Below are positions 1-6,551 of a stretch of 8,757 nucleotides of DNA, one piece after another (the stretch's first letter is position 1; the number at the start of each line of letters is the position of its first letter). The notes beneath the pieces were generated by a model. The model saw only the letters and a program-made list of their open reading frames with translations, was not told the origin of the DNA and searched no databases. The stretch spans positions 1-8,757 of the forward strand of contig CAKTWE010000069.1 in NCBI GenBank assembly GCA_934630385.1, read 5' to 3'. The DNA comes from an uncultured Collinsella sp. (GTDB lineage: Bacteria > Actinomycetota > Coriobacteriia > Coriobacteriales > Coriobacteriaceae). A program made the position numbers and the translations under genes.

Positions 1-119
1 GCTCAATATTTCAAGTCACCTTTAGCTAACATTTGCGCAGCTCAACGGCCCCACCTGCGTGTTTTTTAGTAAACCTTGGCATACTCGGCGAACGGTATGA
101 AGATGCCGGCCAGAGGGTA

Positions 120-147
120 TTGCAAACGGTCGCTCCCGTGGTATGTT
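120..147 (+). promoter_or_regulatory. Candidate promoter of the ferredoxin gene
   Basis: A -35-like TTGCAA (120-125) and a -10-like TATGTT (142-147) are separated by 16 nt. Transcription would start near 154 and give a leader of about 55 nt before the ATG at 209. Both hexamers deviate from the sigma-70 consensus, so this is a motif-based guess. A weaker pair, TTGGCA (76-81) and TATGAA (96-101), has a spacer of only 14 nt. Confidence 0.4.
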
Positions 148-161
148 TTTGCCCGAATCAA

Positions 162-189
162 ACCGACGCGCATCGCCTGTAGCGTCGGT
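162..189 (+). promoter_or_regulatory. Leader stem-loop ahead of the ferredoxin RBS
   Basis: Perfect 8-bp inverted repeat accgacgc (162-169) / gcgtcggt (182-189) with a 12-nt loop. It ends 5 nt before the purine-rich ribosome site agagagg (194-200). In RNA it would form a GC-rich hairpin that could stabilise the message or affect ribosome access. No known riboswitch class was recognised. Confidence 0.4.
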
Positions 190-208
190 CAACAGAGAGG
201 AAACTACC

Positions 209-394
209 ATGGCTCATCCCGTAATTGATGCCGACGAGTGCATCGCTTGTGGCGTTTGCGTCGACTCCTGCCCCGCTGGCGTTCTGGAGCTCCAGGACGT
301 CGCTACCGTCGCTGACGAGGACTCCTGCGTCGCCTGTGGCGCTTGCCAGGACGCTTGCCCCGCTGGCGCGATCACCGAGATCGTCGAGGAGTAA
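209..394 (+). CDS. 2x[4Fe-4S] ferredoxin, 61 aa
   Basis: Small cytoplasmic low-potential electron carrier of the clostridial type. Two complete CxxCxxCxxxCP motifs are visible: C11, C14, C17, C21 followed by P22, and C40, C43, C46, C50 followed by P51. Each set gives three ligands to one [4Fe-4S] cluster and the distal Cys to the other, which is the classic two-cluster arrangement. The two halves resemble each other, as expected from the ancient duplication in this family. The length, near 60 residues, is typical and the protein is acidic. The ATG at 209 is preferred because agagagg lies 8 nt upstream. An in-frame ATG at 143 overlaps the likely -10 and has no ribosome site. It is monocistronic, followed by a strong terminator. 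Its redox partner cannot be told from the window; pyruvate:ferredoxin oxidoreductase or hydrogenase are usual partners in anaerobes (inference). Confidence 0.95.
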   Translation: MAHPVIDADECIACGVCVDSCPAGVLELQDVATVADEDSCVACGACQDACPAGAITEIVEE

Positions 395-433
395 CAACTC
401 CCCCACTTGCACACTCAAAAGTACACCGTGCAC

Positions 434-475
434 AAAAAAGGAGGCCTCCGCATCGTCGCGGAGGCCTCCTTTTGT
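434..475. terminator. Bidirectional intrinsic terminator
   Basis: A perfect 16-bp stem (436-451 with 458-473) closes a 6-nt loop, atcgtc. The core aggaggcctccgc arm is GC-rich and flanked by an A-run on the left and a T-run on the right. On the plus strand it ends the ferredoxin message with TTTTGTTTG. On the minus strand it presents TTTTTT, suiting the convergent nad operon. It therefore insulates both units. Confidence 0.93.
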
Positions 476-513
476 TTGTACAGGCAGCTAATTGGGGACG
501 GGGCCACCTTGGC

Positions 514-580
514 AGTTGCGGTGGAATAGTTCCCGATTCATTGCTTAGGTGCCGATTTTAGGAACTATTTCACCGCAACT
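514..580. repeat. Long imperfect inverted repeat downstream of niaR
   Basis: Arms 514-533 (agttgcggtggaatagttcc) and 561-580 match at 19 of 20 positions, separated by 27 nt. The element lies between the bidirectional terminator and the niaR stop. The adjoining ggggacggggccacc (493-507) may belong to it. There is no U-run after either arm, so it is not a standard terminator. It looks like a REP-type dispersed palindrome or a 3'-end-stabilising hairpin. Copy number elsewhere in the genome cannot be judged here. Confidence 0.7.
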
Positions 581-598
581 TATAAAGACAGTATCGGG

Positions 599-1144
599 TT
601 AGGACAAATCATCCTCGTAGGGCATTAAATCGGCAAGGTAGCCCTTCTCCTTGAGCATGGCCTCGATCTCGTCGAGGGTTTGCTCATCCTCCGCCGCAAT
701 GCGATGGAAGTGATAGCCGCTCGTCACCGTTAGTAGCGGAAAGCTCTTTCCGCTCTCGATATCGTGCAGGTAGCGCTCGACATCGCGACGATTGCGGATG
801 TCCAGGTCGGCCGTGATCTTACCGTACACGCGGTGATTGACGATCACGTTGAGCACGGCGCCGCCGGCGTCGACGATACTCGTGAGCTCATCGCCTGCCT
901 GCTCCACGCTGTGGCGAACCTTGACCAAGCGCGTGGGCACGGCGGGGCTGCTGGGGGCTTCCTGCAGCACATAACCGCGGTTGGTTGCCACGACATCGTG
1001 CCCATCGGCACGCAACAGGGCAATATCCTGAACCACGATCTGACGGCTCACGCCAACCTCGCGGGCAAGTGCGCTGCCCGAAACGGGCTCCTTGGCCACC
1101 TCGAGCACGTCCATGATGGCACGACGGCGCTCGCGGGCGTTCAT
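599..1144 (-). CDS. niaR: NiaR-type transcriptional repressor of NAD biosynthesis (HTH + 3H domain), 181 aa
   Basis: DNA-binding repressor that senses nicotinic acid in this family (YrxA/NiaR of Bacillus, TM1602 of Thermotoga) and controls NAD synthesis or niacin uptake genes. Residues about 5-60 form a winged helix-turn-helix of the HTH_11 type, with recognition helix near GVSRQIVVQD (31-40). Residues about 72-175 form the 3H domain. Its histidines H78, H104 and H145/H147 are present, and H78, E86, H145 and H147 match the spacing of metal ligands I recall for TM1602. Length is normal for the family. The ATG at 1144 overlaps the nadC stop as TAATG, indicating translational coupling, so the repressor is made from the operon it should control. 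The probable target is the palindrome at 4508-4551. Identification is strong; the ligand is inferred from family and context. Confidence 0.93.
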   Translation of the reverse strand: MNARERRRAIMDVLEVAKEPVSGSALAREVGVSRQIVVQDIALLRADGHDVVATNRGYVLQEAPSSPAVPTRLVKVRHSVEQAGDELTSIVDAGGAVLNVIVNHRVYGKITADLDIRNRRDVERYLHDIESGKSFPLLTVTSGYHFHRIAAEDEQTLDEIEAMLKEKGYLADLMPYEDDLS

Positions 1145-2004
1145 TATTTACCGTCCAGCAGACGCAGGTGCTTAAGCGAGAGGTCGAGGATCGGGGCGGA
1201 GTGTGTCAGCGCGCCCGAGCTAATAAAGTCGACGCCCAGATCGGCCAGGGCGCGGATATTGCTGACATCCACATTGCCCGAGCACTCGGTCCTGGCACGA
1301 CCGGCGATAAGCTCAATCGCAGCAGCCATGTCATCGTGGGTCATGTTGTCGAGCATGATGATGTCGGCACCGGCCTCCACGGCCTCGCGTACCATGTCCA
1401 GGTTCTCGCACTCTATCTCGACCGTCGTGGTAAACGATGCGTGGGCGCGTGCCATCTCGATCGCGCGCGTCACACCACCGGCGGCGTCGATATGGTTGTC
1501 CTTGAGCATGACAGCCGTCGACAGGTTGTAGCGGTGGTTGCTGCCGCCACCGATCTCGACCGCGGCCTTCTCGAAGACGCGCATGCCCGGCGTGGTCTTG
1601 CGCGTGTCGACAAGCACGGTCTTGGTACCCTCGAGCGCCGCCGCCATGTTGTGCGTGTAGGTGGCGATACCGCTCATACGCTGCAGATAGTTGAGCGCCA
1701 CGCGCTCGCCCGAAAGCAGCACGCGCGCGTCGCCGCGCACCTGGCCCACGTGGTCTCCGGCGTGCACCTCGTCACCGTCGACGACATCAAACAGCACCGA
1801 GCTCTGCGAATCCAGCAGCTCAAAGGTGCGAGCGAACACATCCAGGCCGGCGATGATGCCGTCGGCCTTGGCGATGAGCTCCACCGTGGCGGGGCGCGCC
1901 GTGGGGCACACGCTCGCCGTGCTCACGTCCTCAAAGGTAATGTCCTCGCGCAGGGCCTGCAAAATCAGATCATCGACGACAAGCTTCATGGTAATGGGAT
2001 TCAT
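1144..2004 (-). CDS. nadC: Nicotinate-nucleotide pyrophosphorylase (carboxylating); quinolinate phosphoribosyltransferase, 286 aa
   Basis: Converts quinolinate and PRPP to nicotinate mononucleotide, CO2 and PPi, the third step of de novo NAD synthesis, in the cytoplasm. The N-terminal alpha/beta sandwich (about 1-115) precedes the phosphoribosyltransferase barrel. Visible signatures are GERVALN (99-105), DTRKTTPG (133-140), GGGSNHR (152-158), MLKDNH (166-171), the acidic VEIECE strand (195-200), MLDN (217-220) and SGALTHSA (263-270). R101, R135, K136, H157, R158 and K168 keep the spacing of the quinolinate-binding residues of the Mycobacterium enzyme. Length is typical. The ATG at 2004 has GGAGGAG 6 nt upstream and lies 3 nt after the nadB stop; a second in-frame ATG at codon 6 lacks its own ribosome site. 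Its stop codon overlaps the niaR start. Confidence 0.97.
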   Translation of the reverse strand: MNPITMKLVVDDLILQALREDITFEDVSTASVCPTARPATVELIAKADGIIAGLDVFARTFELLDSQSSVLFDVVDGDEVHAGDHVGQVRGDARVLLSGERVALNYLQRMSGIATYTHNMAAALEGTKTVLVDTRKTTPGMRVFEKAAVEIGGGSNHRYNLSTAVMLKDNHIDAAGGVTRAIEMARAHASFTTTVEIECENLDMVREAVEAGADIIMLDNMTHDDMAAAIELIAGRARTECSGNVDVSNIRALADLGVDFISSGALTHSAPILDLSLKHLRLLDGK

Positions 2005-2007
2005 GGT

Positions 2008-3384
2008 CTACTCCTCCACGGCCTGCGTGCCGGCGGCACGGGCCAAATCATCGATTGCCAGGGTGTCGGCGCTCAGGGCGCGATGACGGCCATCGAGCGC
2101 GGGCTCGCCCGCCTGCTCCACGGCCAGCGACTCGCCGGTGCGCATACGCCAAGCGGCGCGGCGACCCCAGACTAGGGACTCGAGCAGGCTGTTGGAAGCT
2201 AGGCGATTCTTGCCGTGAACGCCGTTGCAGGCCGTCTCGCCGGCGGCGTAGAGCTCAGGCATCGATGTGCGGCCGTCCTTGTCGACCCACACGCCGCCCA
2301 TAAAGTAGTGCTGCGTGGGCGTGACGGGGATGGGCTCATCCAGGATGTCGCGACCATCCTCCAAGCAGCGCGCGCGGATGTTGGCGAAGTGCCCGGTCAC
2401 CACGTCGCGCTCGACGGGGGCAAAGCTCAGCCACTCGTGCTCGGTACCGTCCTGCTTCATCTGCCCGCGAATAGCGGCGGCGACCACATCGCGCGGCTGA
2501 AGCTCGTCGGTAAAGCGCTCGCCGGCGGCGTTGAGCAGAATCGCGCCCTCGCCGCGGCAGCTCTCGCTGATCAGGAAGGTGCGGCCCGGCTGCGGCGAGA
2601 ACAGTCCTGTGGGATGAATCTGCACGTAGTCCAGGTGCTCCATCGTAATGCCGTGCTCCTGCGCGATGTAGCAGGCGTCGCCGGTGAGCTGCGGGTAGTT
2701 GGTGGAGTGATCGTACACGCCGCCGATGCCGCCCGTCGCCCACAGCGTATGGCGAGCATGAATCTCAAACGGCTCGCCGGTATGCACGCCCTCGGCGGCA
2801 TTTGCCAGCTCATCGGCGGGGCGGACCGAGTTGTCCTCGTCCACGGCAACAGCGACGACACCAGTGCACACCGTGGCCCCATCGCGCTCGGCCGTCAGGA
2901 TGTCGGTCATGGCCACGTGCTCAAGAATCCGCACGTTGTCCAGCTTGCGGACGGCCTGGAGCAGCTTGGTCGTGATCTCCTTGCCCGTAATGTCGGCATG
3001 GAAGGCGATGCGCGGGCGGCTGTGCGCGCCCTCGCGGGTAAAGTCGAGGCCGCCATCGGCTTTGCGCTCAAAGTCCACGCCCATCGCCAGCAGGTCGTTG
3101 ATGACCGAGCGGCTCGAGCGGATCATGATGTCGACGCTCTCGCGACGGTTCTCGTAGTGGCCGGCGTGCATGGTGTCCTCAAAGAAGGCATCGTAGTCAG
3201 AGCCTTCGGGCAGCACGCAGATGCCGCCCTGCGCGAGCATCGAATCGCACTCGTCGACCGCGCCCTTGGAGAGCATGATCACGCGCGTGCTCGTCGGCAG
3301 ATTGAGGGCCGCATATAGGCCCGCCACGCCGCAGCCGGCAATGACGACATCGCACTCCATATCGAGGTATTGCTTGGTTTCCAC
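2008..3384 (-). CDS. nadB: L-aspartate oxidase, 458 aa (GTG start)
   Basis: FAD flavoenzyme oxidising L-aspartate to iminoaspartate, the substrate of NadA. The Rossmann motif DVVIAGCGVAG occupies 12-22, followed by SMLAQGG (48-54). FTREGAHSRPRI (115-126) carries E118; H257 (VQIHPTG), R298 (LQPRDVV) and H359 (PTQHYFMGG) match the spacing of E. coli active-site E121, H244, R290 and H351. The FAD-contacting C-terminal segment LYAAGETACNGVHGKNRLASNSLLE is present (split across 379-402). The protein is shorter than the roughly 530-540-residue E. coli and Bacillus enzymes: little remains after residue 415, so the usual C-terminal three-helix domain is missing or vestigial. The GTG at 3384 is chosen because gggagagg lies 6 nt upstream; the open frame continues upstream only through nadA sequence in another frame. 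The oxidant in an anaerobe is probably fumarate rather than O2 (inference). Confidence 0.95.
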   Translation of the reverse strand: METKQYLDMECDVVIAGCGVAGLYAALNLPTSTRVIMLSKGAVDECDSMLAQGGICVLPEGSDYDAFFEDTMHAGHYENRRESVDIMIRSSRSVINDLLAMGVDFERKADGGLDFTREGAHSRPRIAFHADITGKEITTKLLQAVRKLDNVRILEHVAMTDILTAERDGATVCTGVVAVAVDEDNSVRPADELANAAEGVHTGEPFEIHARHTLWATGGIGGVYDHSTNYPQLTGDACYIAQEHGITMEHLDYVQIHPTGLFSPQPGRTFLISESCRGEGAILLNAAGERFTDELQPRDVVAAAIRGQMKQDGTEHEWLSFAPVERDVVTGHFANIRARCLEDGRDILDEPIPVTPTQHYFMGGVWVDKDGRTSMPELYAAGETACNGVHGKNRLASNSLLESLVWGRRAAWRMRTGESLAVEQAGEPALDGRHRALSADTLAIDDLARAAGTQAVEE

Positions 3385-3402
3385 AGGAATCCTCTCCCTT
3401 GT

Positions 3403-3437
3403 GATGTGACATAAGGGACCGCCCCTCATGTCGCATC
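3403..3437. repeat. Hairpin-forming inverted repeat in the nadA-nadB gap
   Basis: Arms gatgtgacataaggg (3403-3417) and ccctcatgtcgcatc (3423-3437) pair over 15 positions, with one mismatch and one wobble, around a 5-nt loop. It fills most of the 56-bp space between the nadA stop and the nadB ribosome site. There is no U-run, so it is more likely an RNA-processing or stability hairpin, or an inserted palindromic repeat, than a terminator. It could set the nadA:nadB expression ratio (inference). Confidence 0.65.
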
Positions 3438-3440
3438 GTT

Positions 3441-4466
3441 CTAGCGCGCCGCGTACTCGAGCATGCGGTCGAGCGTGAGCTTGGCCTGGTCGGCGGCCTC
3501 GTCCGACACGCCGATCTGCACCTCGCCCTCGCCCGTCTCCAGGCAGCGCACGAGCTTTTCGAGCGTGATGAGATCCATGTTGACGCAGGTGGGCTGCACC
3601 GCAGGGAAGTAGAACTTTTTGCCGGTGCCCTGGCAGCGGCGCTCGAGCTCGTAGAGCACGCCGCGGACCGTCACGATGATGAACTCGCTGGCGTCCGACT
3701 CCTCGGCATACTTGATGATGCCGGCGGTGGAGCCGATGTAGTCGGCCTCGGCCAGCACGTCGGCTTTGCATTCGGGGTGCGCCAGCACGAGCGCGTCGGG
3801 ATGAGCTTCCTGCGCGTCGACGATCTGCTCGACGGTGATGATGTGGTGGCGCGGGCAGTAGCCCTTGTTAAGCAGGACGTGCTTTTGCGGCACCTGCTCG
3901 GCTACGAAGCGACCGAGGTTTTGGTCGGGAATGAACAGGACGTGCTGCTGCGGCAGCTCGGACACGATCTTGACAGCGTTAGAGCTGGTGACGCACACAT
4001 CACTCCAGCTCTTGATCTCGACCGTCGAGTTGACGTAGCAGACGACAGCCAGGTCGTCGCCGTACTCGGCGCGCGCCGCGTCGACCGTCTCGCGCTTGAC
4101 CATGTGAGCCATGGGGCAGTCCGCGCCCGGCTCGGGCAGCAGCACGGTCTTGGTGGGATTGAGCAGCTTGGCGCTCTCGCCCATAAACTCCACGCCGCAC
4201 AGCACGATAGTCTGCTGCGGTAGGCTCTTGGCGAGCTTTGCCAGGTAGAAGCTGTCGCCGACGTAATCGGCAACAGCCTGGACCTCGGGTGCCACGTAAT
4301 AGTGTGCCAGGATCACCGCGTCGCGTTGGGTTTTAAGTTGCTGAATGGCCTCGACGAGCTCTTCGGGCACCAATGCCGCGCGCTCCGTTGCCGTCGTTGC
4401 CGATGCCAGGCCGGCCGCAATGTCGCGTGCAAGCTCCGATGCATCCATGTTCGCGCTCTGTGCCAT
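3441..4466 (-). CDS. nadA: Quinolinate synthase (Fe-S enzyme), 341 aa
   Basis: Condenses iminoaspartate with dihydroxyacetone phosphate to quinolinate using a [4Fe-4S] cluster, directly after NadB. Three pseudo-repeated alpha/beta domains are typical. The three cluster cysteines appear as C90 (IVLCGVEFM), C204 (NKGYCPRHH) and C294 (QPTCVNMD). Other conserved elements are LAHYYVAPEVQ (53-63), GDSFYLAK (70-77), the KTVLLPEPGADCPMA stretch (106-120), YVNSTVEIKS (144-153), PDQNLGRFVA (180-189) and AHPEC (229-233). Length is within the family range. The ATG at 4466 has gagagg 7 nt upstream. A TTG directly before it (4469) is in frame but too close to the ribosome site. It is the first gene of the operon, transcribed from the promoter at 4502-4530 under the presumed NiaR operator. 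A short N-terminal extension (about 1-35) is Ala-rich and poorly conserved. Confidence 0.96.
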   Translation of the reverse strand: MAQSANMDASELARDIAAGLASATTATERAALVPEELVEAIQQLKTQRDAVILAHYYVAPEVQAVADYVGDSFYLAKLAKSLPQQTIVLCGVEFMGESAKLLNPTKTVLLPEPGADCPMAHMVKRETVDAARAEYGDDLAVVCYVNSTVEIKSWSDVCVTSSNAVKIVSELPQQHVLFIPDQNLGRFVAEQVPQKHVLLNKGYCPRHHIITVEQIVDAQEAHPDALVLAHPECKADVLAEADYIGSTAGIIKYAEESDASEFIIVTVRGVLYELERRCQGTGKKFYFPAVQPTCVNMDLITLEKLVRCLETGEGEVQIGVSDEAADQAKLTLDRMLEYAAR

Positions 4467-4501
4467 CAAGGCCCCTCTCTTTTGGCGAATCTTGGGGCTT
4501 T

Positions 4502-4530
4502 AGTATGACACCTAGGTTTACAGCTGACAA
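4502..4530 (-). promoter_or_regulatory. Promoter of the nadA-nadB-nadC-niaR operon
   Basis: Read on the minus strand, TTGTCA (4525-4530) and CATACT (4502-4507) are separated by exactly 17 nt, close to the sigma-70 consensus. Transcription would begin near 4495, leaving a leader of about 30 nt before the nadA ATG at 4466. The -35 and the whole spacer lie within the palindrome at 4508-4551, so a bound repressor would block RNA polymerase. Confidence 0.75.
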
Positions 4531-4551
4531 GACAGCTGTAAACCTAGGTGT
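4508..4551. promoter_or_regulatory. Probable NiaR operator: 19-bp perfect inverted repeat
   Basis: Left arm 4508-4526 (acacctaggtttacagctg) is exactly complementary to right arm 4533-4551 across a 6-nt spacer, acaaga. It overlaps the -35 and spacer of the nad promoter. The only regulator encoded in the operon is NiaR, whose family binds palindromes upstream of nad genes, so it is the natural ligand (inference). Because the element is 44 bp long, it may hold nested half-sites (acctaggt and acagctg) for two dimers. As RNA it would also fold into a strong hairpin at the end of the upstream LRR-gene transcript, though no U-run follows. Confidence 0.85.
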
Positions 4552-4591
4552 AAAGTTGAAATAAAGATTCAGTTACATATAGCCGAGAGCA

Positions 4592-6271
4592 TTACGCACG
4601 CTTGCGGCAAAACGTCACTCCACCGACAACGCCGATCACGCCAACAAGGAGGCAGACGATACCGGCAACAGATGTTGCATCGCCCGTCGTCGGCAACGCC
4701 GCCGTCTTGGACTCGCCCTTCTTACCCGTCTTATTCACCGTAACAGTGGTCGTCGTGGTAACCGTGGTTCCGTTCGCGGGCTTCTTGTTATCTTCTTCGA
4801 CTTTGCCACCGTCTACCTCAAAAGCAGTCGTGGCCGTGCCTGTATTAGAAACAATAGACAGCTCATGCTTACCCGAGCTGAGCGTGGCAAGATACGAGGC
4901 CTTAAGCGTCACGATCGTGCTGCCCTCGCGAACCGTATAGTTGGAAGAACTGACCTCTTTGCCGTCAACCAGCACCTTCTCGAATGTATCGTATGCAGCA
5001 TTCGAGCGGAACGTTGCGTCGGTCACACCATCGGCCTTCACCGTCTGGTTCTCACCTTCGATAATAGAGGGTGCGAGCGCGGGAATAACCTCCCTTTGAT
5101 CGATATAATCACAAACCGTGCACTTGTGAACCCTATGGCCCGGCTCCTCCGTCGTGGGGTAATCTTCGGTCACCCATGCAAAGGTATGCTCTTCGTCATC
5201 ATAACGCCTGCCGGGGCACTCCCTGTCATAGCACCAATGATAGTGGCCCTTCTCATCGTGATACCAGTTACCGGCGGAATGATGCACGTGCGGCGGCTTC
5301 ACTTTCAAATTGACAGAGATGTAAATCCCTTTGATCGCTTGACTGTTACAGTCATAGCGATAGTCGATTGAGTCCGAGCCCTCATCAAACGTCACAACGG
5401 TGCCGTCAATTGTACCGCCAGTTAAAGATCCAGCCACAATGTTGCTCGGATCGAACGAGCTCGACAGCGTCGCAAGGTCAAATGTGCGGTCCTCGCCAAG
5501 CTCCACGGTATAGCTTTGGTACCCGAGATCGAATCGATTAAGCTCCGAAAGCTTGCTTAGATCCAGGTCGATCAACCGGTTTCCTTCGCACCACACTTCC
5601 TTTAGCTTGGTGTTGTGACTTAAATCGAGCTCGGTGAGATTATTGTTGACGCAGCTCAGAATCGTCAGATCTTTATTGTTGCTCAAGTCGAGCTTGGTAA
5701 TGGCGTTTCCCTCGGCAACTCCCGTACCGATAAACGTCATCCCGCAGTCCAGGTATGTTAGGGCGGTATTCTTGCTGACGTCAAGCGACGTCAAGCTGTT
5801 GTTGCGACGCACCGTCAACCGAGTAAGTGCTGGACACCCACTCAAATCAAGCGCGGTCAGCCGAGTTCCCATGACCCCAAGCTCTTTGAGCTTATCGAGG
5901 CCATCCAGGTTAAGATCCCTGAGATAAAAACTGTCTATTGAGACCTTTTCCAAATTGCTATTGCTGCTGAGATCAAGCTCGGCGCAGAATAATCCACTGC
6001 AGCCGAACTCCTTAAGTGCCGTAAAGTATTTGATGCCCGTCATGTCATTGATATGCTGATCATAGGTTTCGATCTTCGTGACCGCAGCAATCTCTTCGTC
6101 GCTCAGGCTGTCGTCGCCGTCGGTGTCGAAACCGCCAACGATTGTTCTGAACTGCTCATCGGGAAAGTTCGCCGCATCAATTGCGACGCCCGCGTCCGCA
6201 TAGGCAGTAGTTGCGAACAGCCCGAATGCAACCAAGGCCGAGAACAAAATCGGCAGCAAACGTTTTCTCAT
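4592..6271 (-). CDS. Sortase-anchored leucine-rich-repeat surface protein, 559 aa
   Basis: Predicted extracellular wall protein. Residues 1-26 are a signal peptide (MRKR, hydrophobic core, likely cut after AYA). An EF-hand-like loop DTDGDDSLSDEE (49-60) has acidic residues at loop positions 1, 3, 5 and 12. Residues about 80-255 hold short LRRs of the LTxLDLSxNxxL kind (LTALDLSGCPAL 138-149, LTSLDVSKNTAL 160-171, LTELDLSHNTKL 212-223). Residues 327-397 are rich in His, Trp and Cys, ending in HKCTVCDYIDQREVIPA, a module common in Gram-positive surface proteins. Residues about 401-488 look like an Ig-type beta module. A Thr-rich linker precedes LPTTG (526-530), a hydrophobic helix and CRKRA, the canonical sortase signal. 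The ATG at 6271 has ggggagaag 5 nt upstream; an earlier in-frame ATG at 6319 would place 16 extra residues before the signal peptide. Base composition is lower in GC than flanking genes. The target (host, mucin or other microbes) is unknown. Confidence 0.92.
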   Translation of the reverse strand: MRKRLLPILFSALVAFGLFATTAYADAGVAIDAANFPDEQFRTIVGGFDTDGDDSLSDEEIAAVTKIETYDQHINDMTGIKYFTALKEFGCSGLFCAELDLSSNSNLEKVSIDSFYLRDLNLDGLDKLKELGVMGTRLTALDLSGCPALTRLTVRRNNSLTSLDVSKNTALTYLDCGMTFIGTGVAEGNAITKLDLSNNKDLTILSCVNNNLTELDLSHNTKLKEVWCEGNRLIDLDLSKLSELNRFDLGYQSYTVELGEDRTFDLATLSSSFDPSNIVAGSLTGGTIDGTVVTFDEGSDSIDYRYDCNSQAIKGIYISVNLKVKPPHVHHSAGNWYHDEKGHYHWCYDRECPGRRYDDEEHTFAWVTEDYPTTEEPGHRVHKCTVCDYIDQREVIPALAPSIIEGENQTVKADGVTDATFRSNAAYDTFEKVLVDGKEVSSSNYTVREGSTIVTLKASYLATLSSGKHELSIVSNTGTATTAFEVDGGKVEEDNKKPANGTTVTTTTTVTVNKTGKKGESKTAALPTTGDATSVAGIVCLLVGVIGVVGGVTFCRKRA

Positions 6272-6325
6272 ACTCACTTCTCCCCAACACCCGGCACATT
6301 GCCTCCGCGCGTACAGCATTTTGCA

Positions 6326-6352
6326 ATAATATCAAACCCCTCGATATGCCAA
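6326..6352 (-). promoter_or_regulatory. Candidate extended -10 promoter of the LRR surface gene
   Basis: On the minus strand TTGGCA (6347-6352) is followed 15 nt later by TATTAT (6326-6331), preceded by TG plus one base (TGATATTAT), the extended -10 motif that tolerates a poorly spaced -35. Transcription from near 6319 gives a leader of about 48 nt. The surrounding 6320-6480 is AT-richer than the rest of the window. Confidence 0.5.
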
Positions 6353-6380
6353 TTGATAAATCGGTAGGCGGTAGCAAATA

Positions 6381-6409
6381 GCCCCCGCACGCCGCAAGCA
6401 TCCGGGGGC
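6381..6409. other. GC hairpin between the LRR gene and the UDG-like gene
   Basis: Inverted repeat gcccccg (6381-6387) / cgggggc (6403-6409) with a 15-nt loop. The gene-free stretch 6272-6551 otherwise holds only the LRR promoter and no further ORF or recognised RNA. The hairpin is about 140 bp downstream of the 191-aa gene on the minus strand and could end or protect its transcript, but only a weak tatttg tract follows it. Confidence 0.3.
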
Positions 6410-6551
6410 ACTATGGGTATTGTTTTATGCGCGAAAACCACGCTGCCCTCAGCGGAATTCGATTTGAGCCTTGCTATGTGCCATGAGAATGCGACTTGCA
6501 ATTAACGACTGCGCAAGTGGCCCCTAGGACCAGCTTAAGGGCTCAAACCCG

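Noticed and set aside
1..119. A gene or gene end at the left edge of the window
   Set aside because: The only frame on the minus strand (22-210) has no ribosome site or family resemblance and overlaps the ferredoxin leader; I see nothing else supportable there.
143..208. Upstream in-frame ATG extending the ferredoxin by 22 residues
   Set aside because: It overlaps the candidate -10, has no ribosome site, and the added residues are unlike any ferredoxin N-terminus; the ATG at 209 has a good site.
764..1531. 255-residue plus-strand open frame over niaR and nadC
   Set aside because: It is a shadow of two well-identified minus-strand genes, with no ribosome site or recognisable domain.
2215..3318. 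367-residue plus-strand open frame antisense to nadB
   Set aside because: It is a product of high-GC coding bias opposite a clear enzyme; the composition (Val/Ala/His/Asp-rich) is typical of an antisense shadow.
3385..3771. 129-residue N-terminal extension of the nadB frame
   Set aside because: It is an Arg/His-rich out-of-frame reading of nadA. The GTG at 3384 has a well-spaced ribosome site just before the FAD-binding motif.
4508..4551. The palindrome as a standard terminator of the LRR gene
   Set aside because: No U-run follows on either strand and it coincides exactly with the nad promoter, so operator is the better reading, although some transcript-end function is possible.
6381..6409. 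Riboswitch or tRNA-like element in the 6272-6551 gap
   Set aside because: Only a single 7-bp hairpin is visible; no cloverleaf, TPsiC-like loop or known aptamer core could be found.
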